This document shows positions 50,578 through 59,636 of a stretch of 64,000 bases of DNA, piece after piece. Positions within the stretch are counted from its first letter, which is position 1. Each line of letters opens with the position of its first letter. This DNA is from Ilyomonas sp965247435. GTDB taxonomy: Bacteria; Bacteroidota; Bacteroidia; Chitinophagales; Chitinophagaceae. Both the position numbers and the translations under genes were made by a program. Where the stretch lies: contig OZ252019.1 of assembly GCA_965247435.1 (NCBI GenBank), positions 1,488,001-1,552,000 on the forward strand. The letters run 5' to 3'. The notes beneath the pieces were generated by a model. The model had not been told where the DNA came from. It worked only from the letters and a program-made list of their open reading frames with translations, and did not search any database.

Positions 50578-51150
50578 CTATGCTTTCTTTTTCTGACTTT
50601 TAGGCGCAAACATCGCCAGCATACGCTTGCCTTCCATTTTGGGCATGCTCTCCAGCGCACCAACTTCGGCGAGTCGTTCTGCAAATTTCAAAAGAAGCAG
50701 TTGCCCCCGGTCCTGAAACATAATGGCACGGCCTTTAAACTGAACGTATGCTTTTACTTTATTGCCTTCTTTTAAAAAGGTTTCTGCATGTTTGGCTTTA
50801 AAGTCGAAGTCATGATCGTCGGTGCCGGGCGTAAAGCGGATTTCTTTCACTTCGCTTTGCTTGGCATTGGCTTTCATTTCTTTTTCCTTACGCTTTTTTT
50901 CGTACAAAAACTTTTTGTAGTCAATCACTTTGCAAACCGGCGGATCGGCATTTGGTGATATTTCTACAAGGTCCAGTTCCTGCTGCTGTGCGATGCGGCG
51001 TGCTTCTTCTGTAGGGTAAACGCCTATCGTTACATTGTCGCCTACAAGGCGAACCTGGGGTACGCGGATTCTATCGTTAATACGATGCTCAGGCTCCGGC
51101 TGCCTGTTAAATCTGGGATTAAATCTTCCTCCTCTGGGTGGTAATGCCAT
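50578..51150 (-). CDS. infC: Translation initiation factor IF-3
   Basis: The 190-residue protein starts with a basic, Arg/Pro-rich extension. The N domain (HRINDRIRVPQVRLVGDN, about 22-39), a linker helix rich in Lys and the C domain (KEIRFTPGTDDHDFDFK, EGNKVKAYVQFKGRA) follow. IF-3 checks the start codon and keeps the subunits apart. It usually precedes rpmI and rplT; here neither follows, and sdaA lies convergent 200 bases on. Upstream on the same strand are a broken small gene and thrS. Confidence 0.96.
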   Translation of the reverse strand: MALPPRGGRFNPRFNRQPEPEHRINDRIRVPQVRLVGDNVTIGVYPTEEARRIAQQQELDLVEISPNADPPVCKVIDYKKFLYEKKRKEKEMKANAKQSEVKEIRFTPGTDDHDFDFKAKHAETFLKEGNKVKAYVQFKGRAIMFQDRGQLLLLKFAERLAEVGALESMPKMEGKRMLAMFAPKSQKKKA

Positions 51151-51184
51151 TAATTGACGTTTGGTTAATAATTGTTTTAAGTGA

Positions 51185-51507
51185 TTAAAATAAAAGCTTT
51201 ATTGCTGTAATAATTAGTCCTGAAAGTGTAAACATAATTCCAACAAGCCAAATCAGTTGTTTGTTAAATTCACTTTTCATTTTGCTTTCTAATTCGGCAA
51301 AACCTGTTTCATTTCCTGTCTTAAAATTTGAACTTCGTGTTTTAATTCAACTAATTCTGATTTATCTGCAAACTGTTTTTTTTCATATTCAAACTTATTC
51401 CCTACAATTTTTTCTATCTCTTCTGCAGATATGCGCGCTTTCGTATCATCAATATTAAATTGCTGTTTAAAAAAATCATAGCGTTTTAAATACTGAGTTG
51501 CTGTCAT
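51185..51507 (-). pseudogene. Small coiled-coil membrane protein, frameshifted (DUF1640-like)
   Basis: The first frame encodes 72 residues (TATQYLKRYDFFKQQFNID, then a coiled coil) and stops at 51291-51289. In the next frame the sequence continues TGFAELESKMKSEFNKQLIW, then a membrane helix LVGIMFTLSGLIITAIKLLF, and ends at TAA 51187-51185. Adding one A at the AAA of 51309-51307 joins them into a protein of about 106 residues with a coiled coil and C-terminal anchor, the layout of DUF1640/CCDC90-like bacterial proteins. It is 18 bases downstream of thrS and 34 upstream of infC. It may be truly broken or a sequencing error; alternatively the 31-residue membrane peptide (ATG 51280) is a gene of its own. 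Confidence 0.75.
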
Positions 51508-51525
51508 TCTCCGTAAAAATAAAAA

Positions 51526-53463
51526 CTATTCGGCAGATTTACGCGCTTCTATTTCTGCACTAATGTACTGAACAAATTCTTCTATTGTTTGTATGCCTGC
51601 ATCGCCCTTGCCCTGCCTGCGCACCGATACTTTGCCTTCTGCCATTTCTTTCTCTCCAATCACCAGCATATACGGCACGCGGCTCAATTCTGCTTCCCGG
51701 ATTTTCCGGCCTATTTTTTCGCTGCGCTCATCTGTTTCAACTCTTATGCCCCTTTTGCGAAGTGTCTTTTTTATTTCATCGGAATAAGGTAAAAACTTAT
51801 CCGAAATAGGCAAAATCTTTACTTGTAAAGGTGATAACCATAAGGGTAATTTGCCTGCATAATGCTCTAATAAAAAGCCGATGAAACGCTCGTGCGTACC
51901 TAACGGCGCGCGATGAATAATTAACGGTGTTTCAGCGTTGTTATCGGCTGTCGTGTATTGCAGTTTAAAGCTTCTGCCCTGCGAAAAATCTACCTGATTA
52001 GTAGCCAGCGTAAACTCGCGGCCAATAACGCTGTAAATCTGTACATCTATCTTCGGTCCGTAAAACGCAGCTTCATCCTGCACTTCCACAAACGGAATAT
52101 TCGATTCTTTCAAAACTCTGCGTACCATTTCTTCCGTTTCCAGCCAGAGCGCCGGCTCGTTTACATACTTAATGCCCAGCTTTTCGGGCGAATGCAAAGA
52201 AAGCCGCATTACATATTTATCAATTCCAAAAATGTTGAAATATTTCAGGTACATATCATTCACTGCCCTGAACTCATCTGCAAACTGATCTTTAGAGCAA
52301 TAGATATGCGCATCGTTCATGTGCAGGCAGCGTACACGCATCAGTCCGAATAATTCGCCGCTTTGCTCGTAGCGATACACCGTTCCATATTCTGCAATAC
52401 GATACGGCAGATCGCGGTAACTCTTGGGCTCCGCGGCATATATTTTATGGTGATGCGGGCAGTTCATGGATTTGAGATAATATTTCTCGCCTTCTATTTC
52501 CATCGGCGGATACATACTATCTGCATAATACGGCAAATGACCACTGGTGAGGTACATGCTTTCTTTCGCGATATGTGGCGTAACCACCCGCTTATAACCT
52601 GCATCTTCCTCAGTTTCCTTGGCTAATTTTTCCAGTTCTTCAATGATGATCGTACCGTTTGGCATCCACAAAATAAGGCCCTGGCCTACATCGTCATCCA
52701 TGGTATAAATGCCTAACTCTTTACCCAGCTTACGGTGGTCCCGCTTCTTTGCTTCTTCCAGCATGTGCAGGTATTCGTCCAGTTCTTTCTGCGCAGGAAA
52801 AGTAATGCCATAAATGCGGGTAAGCTGTTTGTTCTTTTCATCTCCTTTCCAGTAAGCGCCAGCAATATTGGTAAGTTTTATTGCTTTAATAAAACCGGTG
52901 TCGGGAATGTGCGGGCCACGGCATAAATCGGTAAAGCCGCCTTGTGTGTAAAATGTAATTTCACCATCCGGCAAGCCCTGCAATAAATCCAGCTTGTATT
53001 CATCGCCTTTGTTCTCAAAATAGTTAATAGCATCCGCTTTGGAAACCGGTTTCCGTACATATTTGTTTTGCTGTCTGGCGAGTTCGTTCATTTTCTTTTC
53101 CAGTATCCGCAAATCGTCTTCTGTTATTTGCCTCCCGCCTAAATCCATATCGTAATAAAAGCCTTTTTCAATAGCCGGCCCTACCCAAAATTTTACACCT
53201 GGAAACAAGCTCTCGACTGCTTCGGCCAGCAGGTGTGCCGAGGAATGCCAGAAGGTACTTTGCCCGTCTTTATCCACCCAGGTAAGTAAGGTTAGCTGCG
53301 CGTCTTCATGGATAGGGCGCGTAGCATCCCATACCTGCCCGTTTACATTTGCAGCCAGCACTTTACGCGCCAGCCCTTCGCTGATGCTTTTTGCTATTTC
53401 TAATGCAGTAATACCGGCTTCGTACTGTTTTACGGCGCCATCCGGCAGGGTTATGTTAATCAT
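51526..53463 (-). CDS. thrS: Threonine--tRNA ligase
   Basis: The 645-residue enzyme has a TGS domain (1-62, MINITLPDGAVKQYEAG), an editing domain with HSSAHLLAEAVE and TDLCRGPHI, the class II catalytic core (YLKSMNCPHHHKIY with zinc/substrate residues, VYRYEQSGELFGLMRVR as motif 2, and HRAPLGTHERFIGFLLEH as motif 3) and a C-terminal anticodon domain. It charges tRNA-Thr and edits Ser-tRNA. The start at 53463 fits the TGS start; the frame upstream adds 19 codons. It heads a thrS-infC run. Confidence 0.97.
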   Translation of the reverse strand: MINITLPDGAVKQYEAGITALEIAKSISEGLARKVLAANVNGQVWDATRPIHEDAQLTLLTWVDKDGQSTFWHSSAHLLAEAVESLFPGVKFWVGPAIEKGFYYDMDLGGRQITEDDLRILEKKMNELARQQNKYVRKPVSKADAINYFENKGDEYKLDLLQGLPDGEITFYTQGGFTDLCRGPHIPDTGFIKAIKLTNIAGAYWKGDEKNKQLTRIYGITFPAQKELDEYLHMLEEAKKRDHRKLGKELGIYTMDDDVGQGLILWMPNGTIIIEELEKLAKETEEDAGYKRVVTPHIAKESMYLTSGHLPYYADSMYPPMEIEGEKYYLKSMNCPHHHKIYAAEPKSYRDLPYRIAEYGTVYRYEQSGELFGLMRVRCLHMNDAHIYCSKDQFADEFRAVNDMYLKYFNIFGIDKYVMRLSLHSPEKLGIKYVNEPALWLETEEMVRRVLKESNIPFVEVQDEAAFYGPKIDVQIYSVIGREFTLATNQVDFSQGRSFKLQYTTADNNAETPLIIHRAPLGTHERFIGFLLEHYAGKLPLWLSPLQVKILPISDKFLPYSDEIKKTLRKRGIRVETDERSEKIGRKIREAELSRVPYMLVIGEKEMAEGKVSVRRQGKGDAGIQTIEEFVQYISAEIEARKSAE

Positions 53464-53657
53464 GTCTGTTGCCCGTTCATTTATAAGGGTTGCAAAAGTA
53501 GCGAATGATTTTAATCTCAACGCAGTACAGCATTTGCCTTATTTGCGCTGCGCCGGCAAATCACCTGAGCCGGCAAAGGCATATTGCTTTTAATTACAAA
53601 GGCTGGTGTGGTAACAATTTTTATAAATTATATTTGATACATACACCATTTTCCGCG

Positions 53658-54509
53658 ATGAAGAAATTTTTACCTGCTGCGGTAATCTCCTTTCTGCTAC
53701 TTACAGCCTATAATAAACAATCGCACAATAATACCATAACGGCAACCTGAAGTGATAAGCAACTGCGCTCCGCATAACAAATTAACAGCTTTATTGAAAG
53801 TGAAGTACAGCAAAAAGGAACCTTCGACTGGAAAAATGCCAGCACAAGTATGGTCTAGAGCGCTTTGCAGCTAAGAGATGAGATGATGTGCATTGGTTAC
53901 AAGCCGGCTGCTGCAGAGGATATTGCTGGTAAATTATCCGTAATAAATCTTAATAAGCCTTCCTGGAAGGAAGCAAAGCAACAGGTACTGGATATAATTT
54001 TTAAAGAAGAACTAAAGCGCAACCCTTCCTTAAAAAGGGAAGCTCTGGAAGTTTGGAAAGAAAATAAATTGCCGGTGATTGATGTAAAAATTACCAGCCT
54101 CAGAACGATTAAGTTATTGCGCCAATGCCCGTTGGTGCGTTATGCCGAGCCGATGGCTTACGACCCGATTGCGGAAGAAGAAAAAGCAGTTGCTGATAAA
54201 AGCATACAGCCTCGCTGATGCAGGCACCGGTGGAAGCGGCTGCGGCGATTACAGCGGTAACACAGATTTTGTGGCGGCGGAGTACACCAGATTTCAACTG
54301 CTACCAGCGGCGATGTGCCAACAACAGTGGGCGGCTCCTCTGTTTCTACCGCTATTGCAGCCGGGATAGCTGCTTTGGTGTGGAGCAAATTTCCGGCTTA
54401 TACAAGAGAAGACATCGTTAATAAACTAACCACAACAGCAAGCCTCTATCCAACGAAAAGCAAAAACTTTGGGTGGGGGAAACTCAATGCAGATGCTGCT
54501 ACAAATTAA
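53658..54509 (+). pseudogene. Decayed subtilase (S8 protease) gene
   Basis: From ATG 53658 (signal peptide FLPAAVISFLLLTAY) one frame is interrupted by TGA (53748), TAA (53775) and TAG (53856), yet reads on in the same phase as coherent protein to 54215 (FIESEVQQKGTFDWKNAST, then an inhibitor-like prodomain part ending PLVRYAEPMAYDP). A frame change near 54200 gives SLADAGTGGSGCGDYSGNTD. After another near 54265 the S8 C-terminal part follows: STATSGDVPTTVGGSSVSTA (nucleophile Ser region), AIAAGIAALVWSKFPAYTRE, ending at 54509. The Asp and His catalytic parts are missing, so about 200 or more internal residues are deleted. Confidence 0.85.
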
Positions 54510-54580
54510 ACAGGAATCACTGAACTTACAGATAGCACATACTAAGCGCATTTATTTCTTCTTTTTCATAAAAAATAAAT

Positions 54581-54622
54581 AGCGAAAAGGTTCTGAACTT
54601 TAAAGTTCAGAACCTTTTCGCT
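54581..54622. terminator. Perfect 20-bp inverted repeat, bidirectional terminator
   Basis: Arms 54581-54600 and 54603-54622 are exact reverse complements with only two bases between, giving a very long hairpin. It lies between the decayed subtilase and the end of the convergent T9SS cargo gene. Confidence 0.7.
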
Positions 54623-54655
54623 TGATTGTATTGGCTTCAAGCCTTTAGTAAAAAA

Positions 54656-56590
54656 TTATCGCAGCAACATTATCCAGCCGCTTAGCTTAGGCAAATCATT
54701 TTTTAAATTAATCACGTAATAGTAAGATGCAACCGGTAGAGTTTTACCATTGAAAGTGCCATCCCACGGCTGACTGTTGCCTTTTGCTTTATAGACCGGC
54801 TGTCCAAACCGGTTAAATACGGTTATGTCAGCTTCCGGATAAGTATCAACATCTTTTAAAAACCAGGTATCATTGATACCATCGCCGTTGGGCGAAAATG
54901 TATTAGGTATATCTACCTTTTTAAACACTCTTATAAATACATCATCGGTTGCTATGCCGCAGCCTTGCTGCGACTGCACCTGCAACCGGTACGTAATATC
55001 CGCTACCGGCGACGCACCTGTTTGCAAAGCCTGCGGGTTAGTAAGATAGGCGGCCGGTGTCCAATTATAGATAACATTGGTGCCGCCTGCTGCTCCTTCC
55101 AATACTATATTTTGTCCTTCCATCATTTTTTTATCCGGCCCGGCATTGGCCACCGGTTTTTTCCACACATTTACGGTTGTGCGGGCAGTATCTGTACATC
55201 CTTTATCGTTGGTAACAGTAAGCAGATAGCTCGTGGTATCTGCCGGCGATGCTGTTGGGTCTGCGGTCGCTGCATCAGAGAGGCCAATGGCAGGTGTCCA
55301 CAAATAAGCAATGCCGCCGCTTCCCTGAAGTTGTGTATTGCTGCCTTCGCATATTGCAATATCATTGCCCGCCAAAGCAGTTGGATTGGCATTTACGGCA
55401 ACGGCCGTTGTAGCAGTAGTACTGCAACCGGCAGCGGTGGTTATTGCTACTGTATAAGTGCCGGTGTTGGCTGCCCCTGCATTGGGAATAACAATACTGC
55501 TGTCCGGCGCCGTAAAGCCTGCCGGTCCGTTCCAGTTATACGTATCACCATCGTGTGCAATAAGTAGGATGTCTTTTCCTTCACAGACCGGGCTATTGTT
55601 GTCAATAAACTGCGATGGTTTTTTATTTATATTGATGCTGATTGTATTGGATGCAATGCGGCATTGCAGAATTTCTATGCCGGCAGTTTTACTTACCGTT
55701 AACCGGTACAATGTATTGGCCGCGGTAGCAGTAGATTGAATGATGATTGGCAATTTAACCGCAACTGCACCGGCAATATCACTCCAGGTTGCTCCCTTAT
55801 CAACGCTTTGCTGCCATTGATACGCCGGATTGGCGTACTCAGACGATACATCGCTTTCCAAAACAAGGCTGGCAGCAGTTCCCTCGCAGGTATTGAAGGT
55901 TGTATTGCCGGTACCGCCCTGTATGGCTGCGGCTACGTTTGGGCCGCATGGCCGGAAAGTAATATCATCGAGTACAATATCATTACCGCAACCGCCATCT
56001 GCATTGTTTTTCATGCGCAGTACCACATCGCTTATGTTGCCGGTGCTAAAAAAAAATCCGTACTGCTTCCAGTCGTTACCAAAAGAAGAGGGTATATCGC
56101 CGGTACTAAAATCCTTGATTAGCGTGCCATCTGTATTTTCTATACTAAATGTAATATTTGGCTTAATAGCATTTGGGCCACAGGCACCGGGCAATAGTAA
56201 GTTCAGCATCCAGGCTGCAAATTCGTAAGTAGTATTGCTGCATAAGCCGTGCACGGTATCCAGATAAAAATCGCCGTGTACAAAAGAAGCATTTACAACC
56301 ATCATCATGCCGTTAATATCATTAGGTGTATGGTCTTCCGATAAAAAATGCCAGGTACTTCCAAAACATCCCGGCGAGCCGGAGGCAATAGTATAGGAGC
56401 CGTCATCCGGACAGCCGGAAGTAACAAAGTTATAATTTGTTCTGGCGCCAAGTGGCGTACTGGTAGTACCGAATGTTATATTCACCACCGGGTCGCCGAG
56501 GCTACCTGTGCAAAGCTGCGCTGTCGTTTTACCGGTAAAAACAAAACTGGTAAGCAGGATGAAGCAGGCAGTGATAGTTTTTTTTAACAA
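54656..56590 (-). CDS. Secreted adhesin-like protein with type B T9SS sorting domain
   Basis: The 644-residue product has a signal peptide (1-24, ending TTAQ). An N-terminal jelly-roll-like domain (about 30-215, with TYEFAAWMLNLL and GGCGNDIVLDDITFRPCG) resembles carbohydrate- or surface-binding domains. Ig/PKD-like repeats follow (about 215-545, with SPVCEGKDILLIA, AICEGSNTQLQGSGG and VANAGPDKKMMEGQ). The last about 95 residues, beginning DIPNTFSPNGDGINDTW, form the gliding-motility/CHU_C type B sorting domain for type IX secretion. It is probably a surface or extracellular adhesin. Confidence 0.88.
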   Translation of the reverse strand: MLKKTITACFILLTSFVFTGKTTAQLCTGSLGDPVVNITFGTTSTPLGARTNYNFVTSGCPDDGSYTIASGSPGCFGSTWHFLSEDHTPNDINGMMMVVNASFVHGDFYLDTVHGLCSNTTYEFAAWMLNLLLPGACGPNAIKPNITFSIENTDGTLIKDFSTGDIPSSFGNDWKQYGFFFSTGNISDVVLRMKNNADGGCGNDIVLDDITFRPCGPNVAAAIQGGTGNTTFNTCEGTAASLVLESDVSSEYANPAYQWQQSVDKGATWSDIAGAVAVKLPIIIQSTATAANTLYRLTVSKTAGIEILQCRIASNTISININKKPSQFIDNNSPVCEGKDILLIAHDGDTYNWNGPAGFTAPDSSIVIPNAGAANTGTYTVAITTAAGCSTTATTAVAVNANPTALAGNDIAICEGSNTQLQGSGGIAYLWTPAIGLSDAATADPTASPADTTSYLLTVTNDKGCTDTARTTVNVWKKPVANAGPDKKMMEGQNIVLEGAAGGTNVIYNWTPAAYLTNPQALQTGASPVADITYRLQVQSQQGCGIATDDVFIRVFKKVDIPNTFSPNGDGINDTWFLKDVDTYPEADITVFNRFGQPVYKAKGNSQPWDGTFNGKTLPVASYYYVINLKNDLPKLSGWIMLLR

Positions 56591-56692
56591 GCATTAAATT
56601 AAGGGTTAAAATTAATAGTATTTGTTTGTGTTGCGGCGTTCGTCAGTTTATATATTTGCTGTCAACCTACCGGAAACTGTAAATTATTCACG

Positions 56693-57514
56693 ATGGAAGA
56701 TTTGATGGCACAACTACAGGAAACCATTTCGTATATACAATCGCAAACTGCTATCCGGCCACTTACTGCTGTTGTACTCGGCAGCGGTCTGGGCAATTTT
56801 ATACAGGAAGTAATTGTAGATAAGGAAATTGATTATTCACACATTCCACATTTTCCGGCAAGTACGGTACAAGGACATAGCGGCAAATTAATATTTGGTG
56901 AACTTAATGATAAGCCGGTTTTGGTAATGGCCGGGCGCTTTCATTTTTATGAAGGATATACACCGCAGCAGGTTTCGTATCCTATAAGGGTTATGAAGTT
57001 ATTAGGAGTACAAACGTTACTATTGTCTAATGCGGCTGGTGCAGTCAATACAACGTATAAAGTCGGTGATCTGATGATTATTAAAGACCATATCAGCTTT
57101 TTCACCGTAAATCCGCTCATTGGTAAAAACGACGATAGTTTGGGTACCCGCTTTCCCGATATGAGTGAGCCTTATAGTAAAAAGCTGATTGCAAAAGCAA
57201 AGGAGATAGCAGGGCAATATAACTATTCTATACACGAAGGCGTTTATGTAGCCGTAACAGGACCTACTTTTGAAACCCATGCTGAATACCGCCTGATAAA
57301 AGCGGTGGGCGGTGATGTAGTGGGCATGAGCACGGTGCAGGAAACAATTGTTGCCCGTCATGCCGGCATGGAAGTATTCGCAATAAGCGTAGTTACCGAT
57401 TTGGGCATCCGCGATGGCGACAATGCCATTACACACGAAGAAGTGCTGGCGGCGGCTAAAGATGCCGAACCCAGGCTTACAAACCTGTTTAAAGAGTTAA
57501 TTACAGTTATTTGA
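56693..57514 (+). CDS. punA: Purine nucleoside phosphorylase
   Basis: The enzyme splits inosine and guanosine with phosphate. The 273-residue protein matches the trimeric PNP class: VVLGSGLGNF (about 28-37), phosphate-binding GHSGKLIFG and MAGRFHFYEGY, LLLSNAAGAVN, VAVTGPTFETHAEYR and GMSTVQETIVARHAGMEVF. The start ATG lies 90 bases from the divergent T9SS cargo gene. Confidence 0.95.
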   Translation: MEDLMAQLQETISYIQSQTAIRPLTAVVLGSGLGNFIQEVIVDKEIDYSHIPHFPASTVQGHSGKLIFGELNDKPVLVMAGRFHFYEGYTPQQVSYPIRVMKLLGVQTLLLSNAAGAVNTTYKVGDLMIIKDHISFFTVNPLIGKNDDSLGTRFPDMSEPYSKKLIAKAKEIAGQYNYSIHEGVYVAVTGPTFETHAEYRLIKAVGGDVVGMSTVQETIVARHAGMEVFAISVVTDLGIRDGDNAITHEEVLAAAKDAEPRLTNLFKELITVI

Positions 57515-57568
57515 TGCCGCTATGTTTAGTTGCTGACAAATATTAGCCTGGATAGAGAAATAATTTAT

Positions 57569-57910
57569 TTACTCATTCATTTGCTGAGCCGTCATGGCAA
57601 TAACAATATTTACCTTTTGTACCAGTTCCGCTAAAGACGTTAGCTGTACCTGCTGCCTTGCATGTAACTCGATGGTGCGGATGTCATCTTTGATAGATAC
57701 AATTTTAAGAATGTCTATGCTCGACTTCAGCTTGTGCGCCAGGAAGCCGACCTGCGCCCAGTCTCCCGCGCTGCAGGCGTTCAGCATTTTAGTTGCGTCT
57801 GCCGGTGTGTGATTAATAAACGCATCTTTAATGATGCGGATGAAAGATTCATCATTCTGATGAATTTCTTTAAGGCCGGAAAGGTCATAAAGCTGTTCGA
57901 TATTATACAT
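57569..57910 (-). CDS. HPt (histidine phosphotransfer) domain protein
   Basis: The 113-residue helical protein carries the HPt motif GFLAHKLKSSIDIL with the phospho-accepting His59. HPt proteins pass phosphoryl groups from hybrid kinases to response regulators in the cytoplasm. It lies immediately downstream of the sigma-54 regulator gene on the same strand, so the two probably belong to one relay. I start at 57910; an ATG at 57952 would overlap the regulator by 23 bases. Confidence 0.85.
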   Translation of the reverse strand: MYNIEQLYDLSGLKEIHQNDESFIRIIKDAFINHTPADATKMLNACSAGDWAQVGFLAHKLKSSIDILKIVSIKDDIRTIELHARQQVQLTSLAELVQKVNIVIAMTAQQMNE

Positions 57911-57929
57911 GATATTGGGATTAGGAATG

Positions 57930-59306
57930 CTAATAAACTTTTTCGGGTACATTTAATTCTTTATTTTTTATCAAACGATATAGTGTTGATTTACCAACAT
58001 TCAATACCTGCGCCACTTTTAATACATCATAGTCATACCTTTCGAGATAGTCCTGAAGCAGTTGCAATGTAAAGCGGCGCAGCGTTACCGGTTCTTCCAA
58101 AGAAGTAATGCTGTTGGGTGTGGAGGCCGATACCCGTTGAGTATGTGCCAGTTCTATTTCCTCTCCGTCGCTCATCACACAGCTTAATTCTATCACCGAC
58201 TTCAATTCGCGTATATTTCCCGGAAACTGGTAATTCAATAATTGTTTTTTGGCTTCCATAGAAAGATACTTTTTAGACAACCCGTTCTCTGTGCAGAATT
58301 GCTCAATAAAGTATTTCGCTATCAGCAGTATATCATTTTCGCGGTTGCGAAGCGGTGGTAAGTGAACCGTTAAACCAAGCAGCCGGTAGTACAAGTCTTC
58401 CCGGAAAGCTCCTTTTTTTACTTCGGCCAAAAGATTACGGTGCGTTGCCACGATGATGCGCACATCAACCGGTATAATCTTATTGCTGCCTACACGTGTT
58501 ACTTCTTTTTCCTGCAATACGCGCAACAGTTTTGCCTGCAGGTTAATATCCATTTCCCCTATTTCATCCAGAAACAAAGTGCCTTTATTAGCTTCTTCAA
58601 ATTTGCCGATCCGCTGGGTAACAGCGCCGGTAAAAGCTCCTTTCTCATGGCCGAATAACTCACTTTCCATCAACTCCGATGGTATGGCTGCAATATTTAC
58701 CGGTACAAAAGACCTGCTTTTGCGCAACGAATTGAAATGAATGGCTTTTGCCACCAGGTCTTTACCTGTACCTGTTTCTCCGGTTACAGATACCGTGATA
58801 TTGGTTAGAGCGGCTTTCTCCATTAGGGAGAATACCTGCTTCATAGGCGTGCTGGTACCAATAATAGCCTTTTGAAAATTGTACTTTTTGCTTACTTCCG
58901 ATTGCAATGTTTCTATCTCTTTTTTCAAAGAAATTTTTTCTTTGGCATTTTTTATAGCTACCCAGAGCCGGTCCTGGGTTTCCCCATCTTTTACAAGATA
59001 ATCGTCGGCCCCTTTTTTTAACAGGTCAATCGCTGTTTGCACGTCCTGCTGTGCAGAAATAATAATAATACGGGTTTCCGGAAGTGTGTCTTTTATCTGC
59101 TTCATCAACTGCATGGCATTACCGTCCGGCAACGAATAGTCCAGCGTTATAAAGTCCGGCCTTTCATGCACTGCTTTCAATAGCTCGTTGCCCGTAGAGA
59201 ATGATTTTACCTCATGCTCCGGATTGAGACTTAGAAAATGTAACAAAATTGTGTTGTACAATTTATCATCTTCTAAAACAAAAATCAAAAAATTTTTTCC
59301 TTTCAT
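57930..59306 (-). CDS. Sigma-54 dependent response regulator (NtrC family)
   Basis: The 458-residue protein has a receiver domain (1-120) with Asp56 in TLDYSLPDG and Lys106, a sigma-54 AAA+ domain (about 145-380) with Walker A GETGTGKD (176-183) and GAFTGA (223-228), the loop that touches sigma-54, and a C-terminal Fis-type helix-turn-helix (LQDYLERYDYDVLKVAQVLN). When phosphorylated it should activate RpoN promoters. No histidine kinase is adjacent; the HPt gene downstream suggests input from a distant hybrid kinase. Confidence 0.94.
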   Translation of the reverse strand: MKGKNFLIFVLEDDKLYNTILLHFLSLNPEHEVKSFSTGNELLKAVHERPDFITLDYSLPDGNAMQLMKQIKDTLPETRIIIISAQQDVQTAIDLLKKGADDYLVKDGETQDRLWVAIKNAKEKISLKKEIETLQSEVSKKYNFQKAIIGTSTPMKQVFSLMEKAALTNITVSVTGETGTGKDLVAKAIHFNSLRKSRSFVPVNIAAIPSELMESELFGHEKGAFTGAVTQRIGKFEEANKGTLFLDEIGEMDINLQAKLLRVLQEKEVTRVGSNKIIPVDVRIIVATHRNLLAEVKKGAFREDLYYRLLGLTVHLPPLRNRENDILLIAKYFIEQFCTENGLSKKYLSMEAKKQLLNYQFPGNIRELKSVIELSCVMSDGEEIELAHTQRVSASTPNSITSLEEPVTLRRFTLQLLQDYLERYDYDVLKVAQVLNVGKSTLYRLIKNKELNVPEKVY

Positions 59307-59622
59307 AACCCGATATTGGTTCGTCTGATTTGCAGATATAAATATCGCATTATATTTCAGATTGCAGAAATAACTGGCTTAAACCTGCTTTAAAAAAGTA
59401 TGAAAAAATAATATAACAAATGAAAATTCAAATATTTATGAATAAAACTCATTTTAGAAAGCTGAAGTATTGCTTCGTTTAAACCGTAAGAAAAAAAAGT
59501 TAAACACGGCATCCGGTTCTCCATAATAAATTTATAATGCAGCAGGCAACAGCTTGCTATACATACCCCAACGGGGATTTATCCGCTGCTGTAAAAAACG
59601 AAAAGAACTTCTTTCTTTCTGT
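59307..59622. other. Divergent intergenic region upstream of gatC
   Basis: The region is AT-rich, and apart from the -7 box at its end no ORF, repeat or clear sigma-54 (GG-N10-GC) site is seen. Confidence 0.35.
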
Positions 59623-59630
59623 TATTTTTG
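59623..59630 (+). promoter_or_regulatory. Promoter -7 element directly before gatC
   Basis: TATTTTTG fits TAnnTTTG and ends six bases before the gatC ATG, so transcription would begin at or next to the start codon. Confidence 0.45.
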
Positions 59631-59636
59631 TTTATA

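Noticed and set aside
51185..51280. A 31-residue membrane peptide as a separate gene
   Set aside because: The sequence upstream of its ATG in the same frame continues sensibly into the coiled-coil ORF, so a frameshifted single gene explains it better.
53748..53858. Stop-codon recoding in the frame at 53658
   Set aside because: Three different stop codons within 110 bases, plus frame changes and a missing catalytic core, point to decay rather than recoding.
54109..54388. Several overlapping ORFs in the decayed subtilase region
   Set aside because: They are short frames produced by GC-rich codons of the remnant and show no family motifs of their own.
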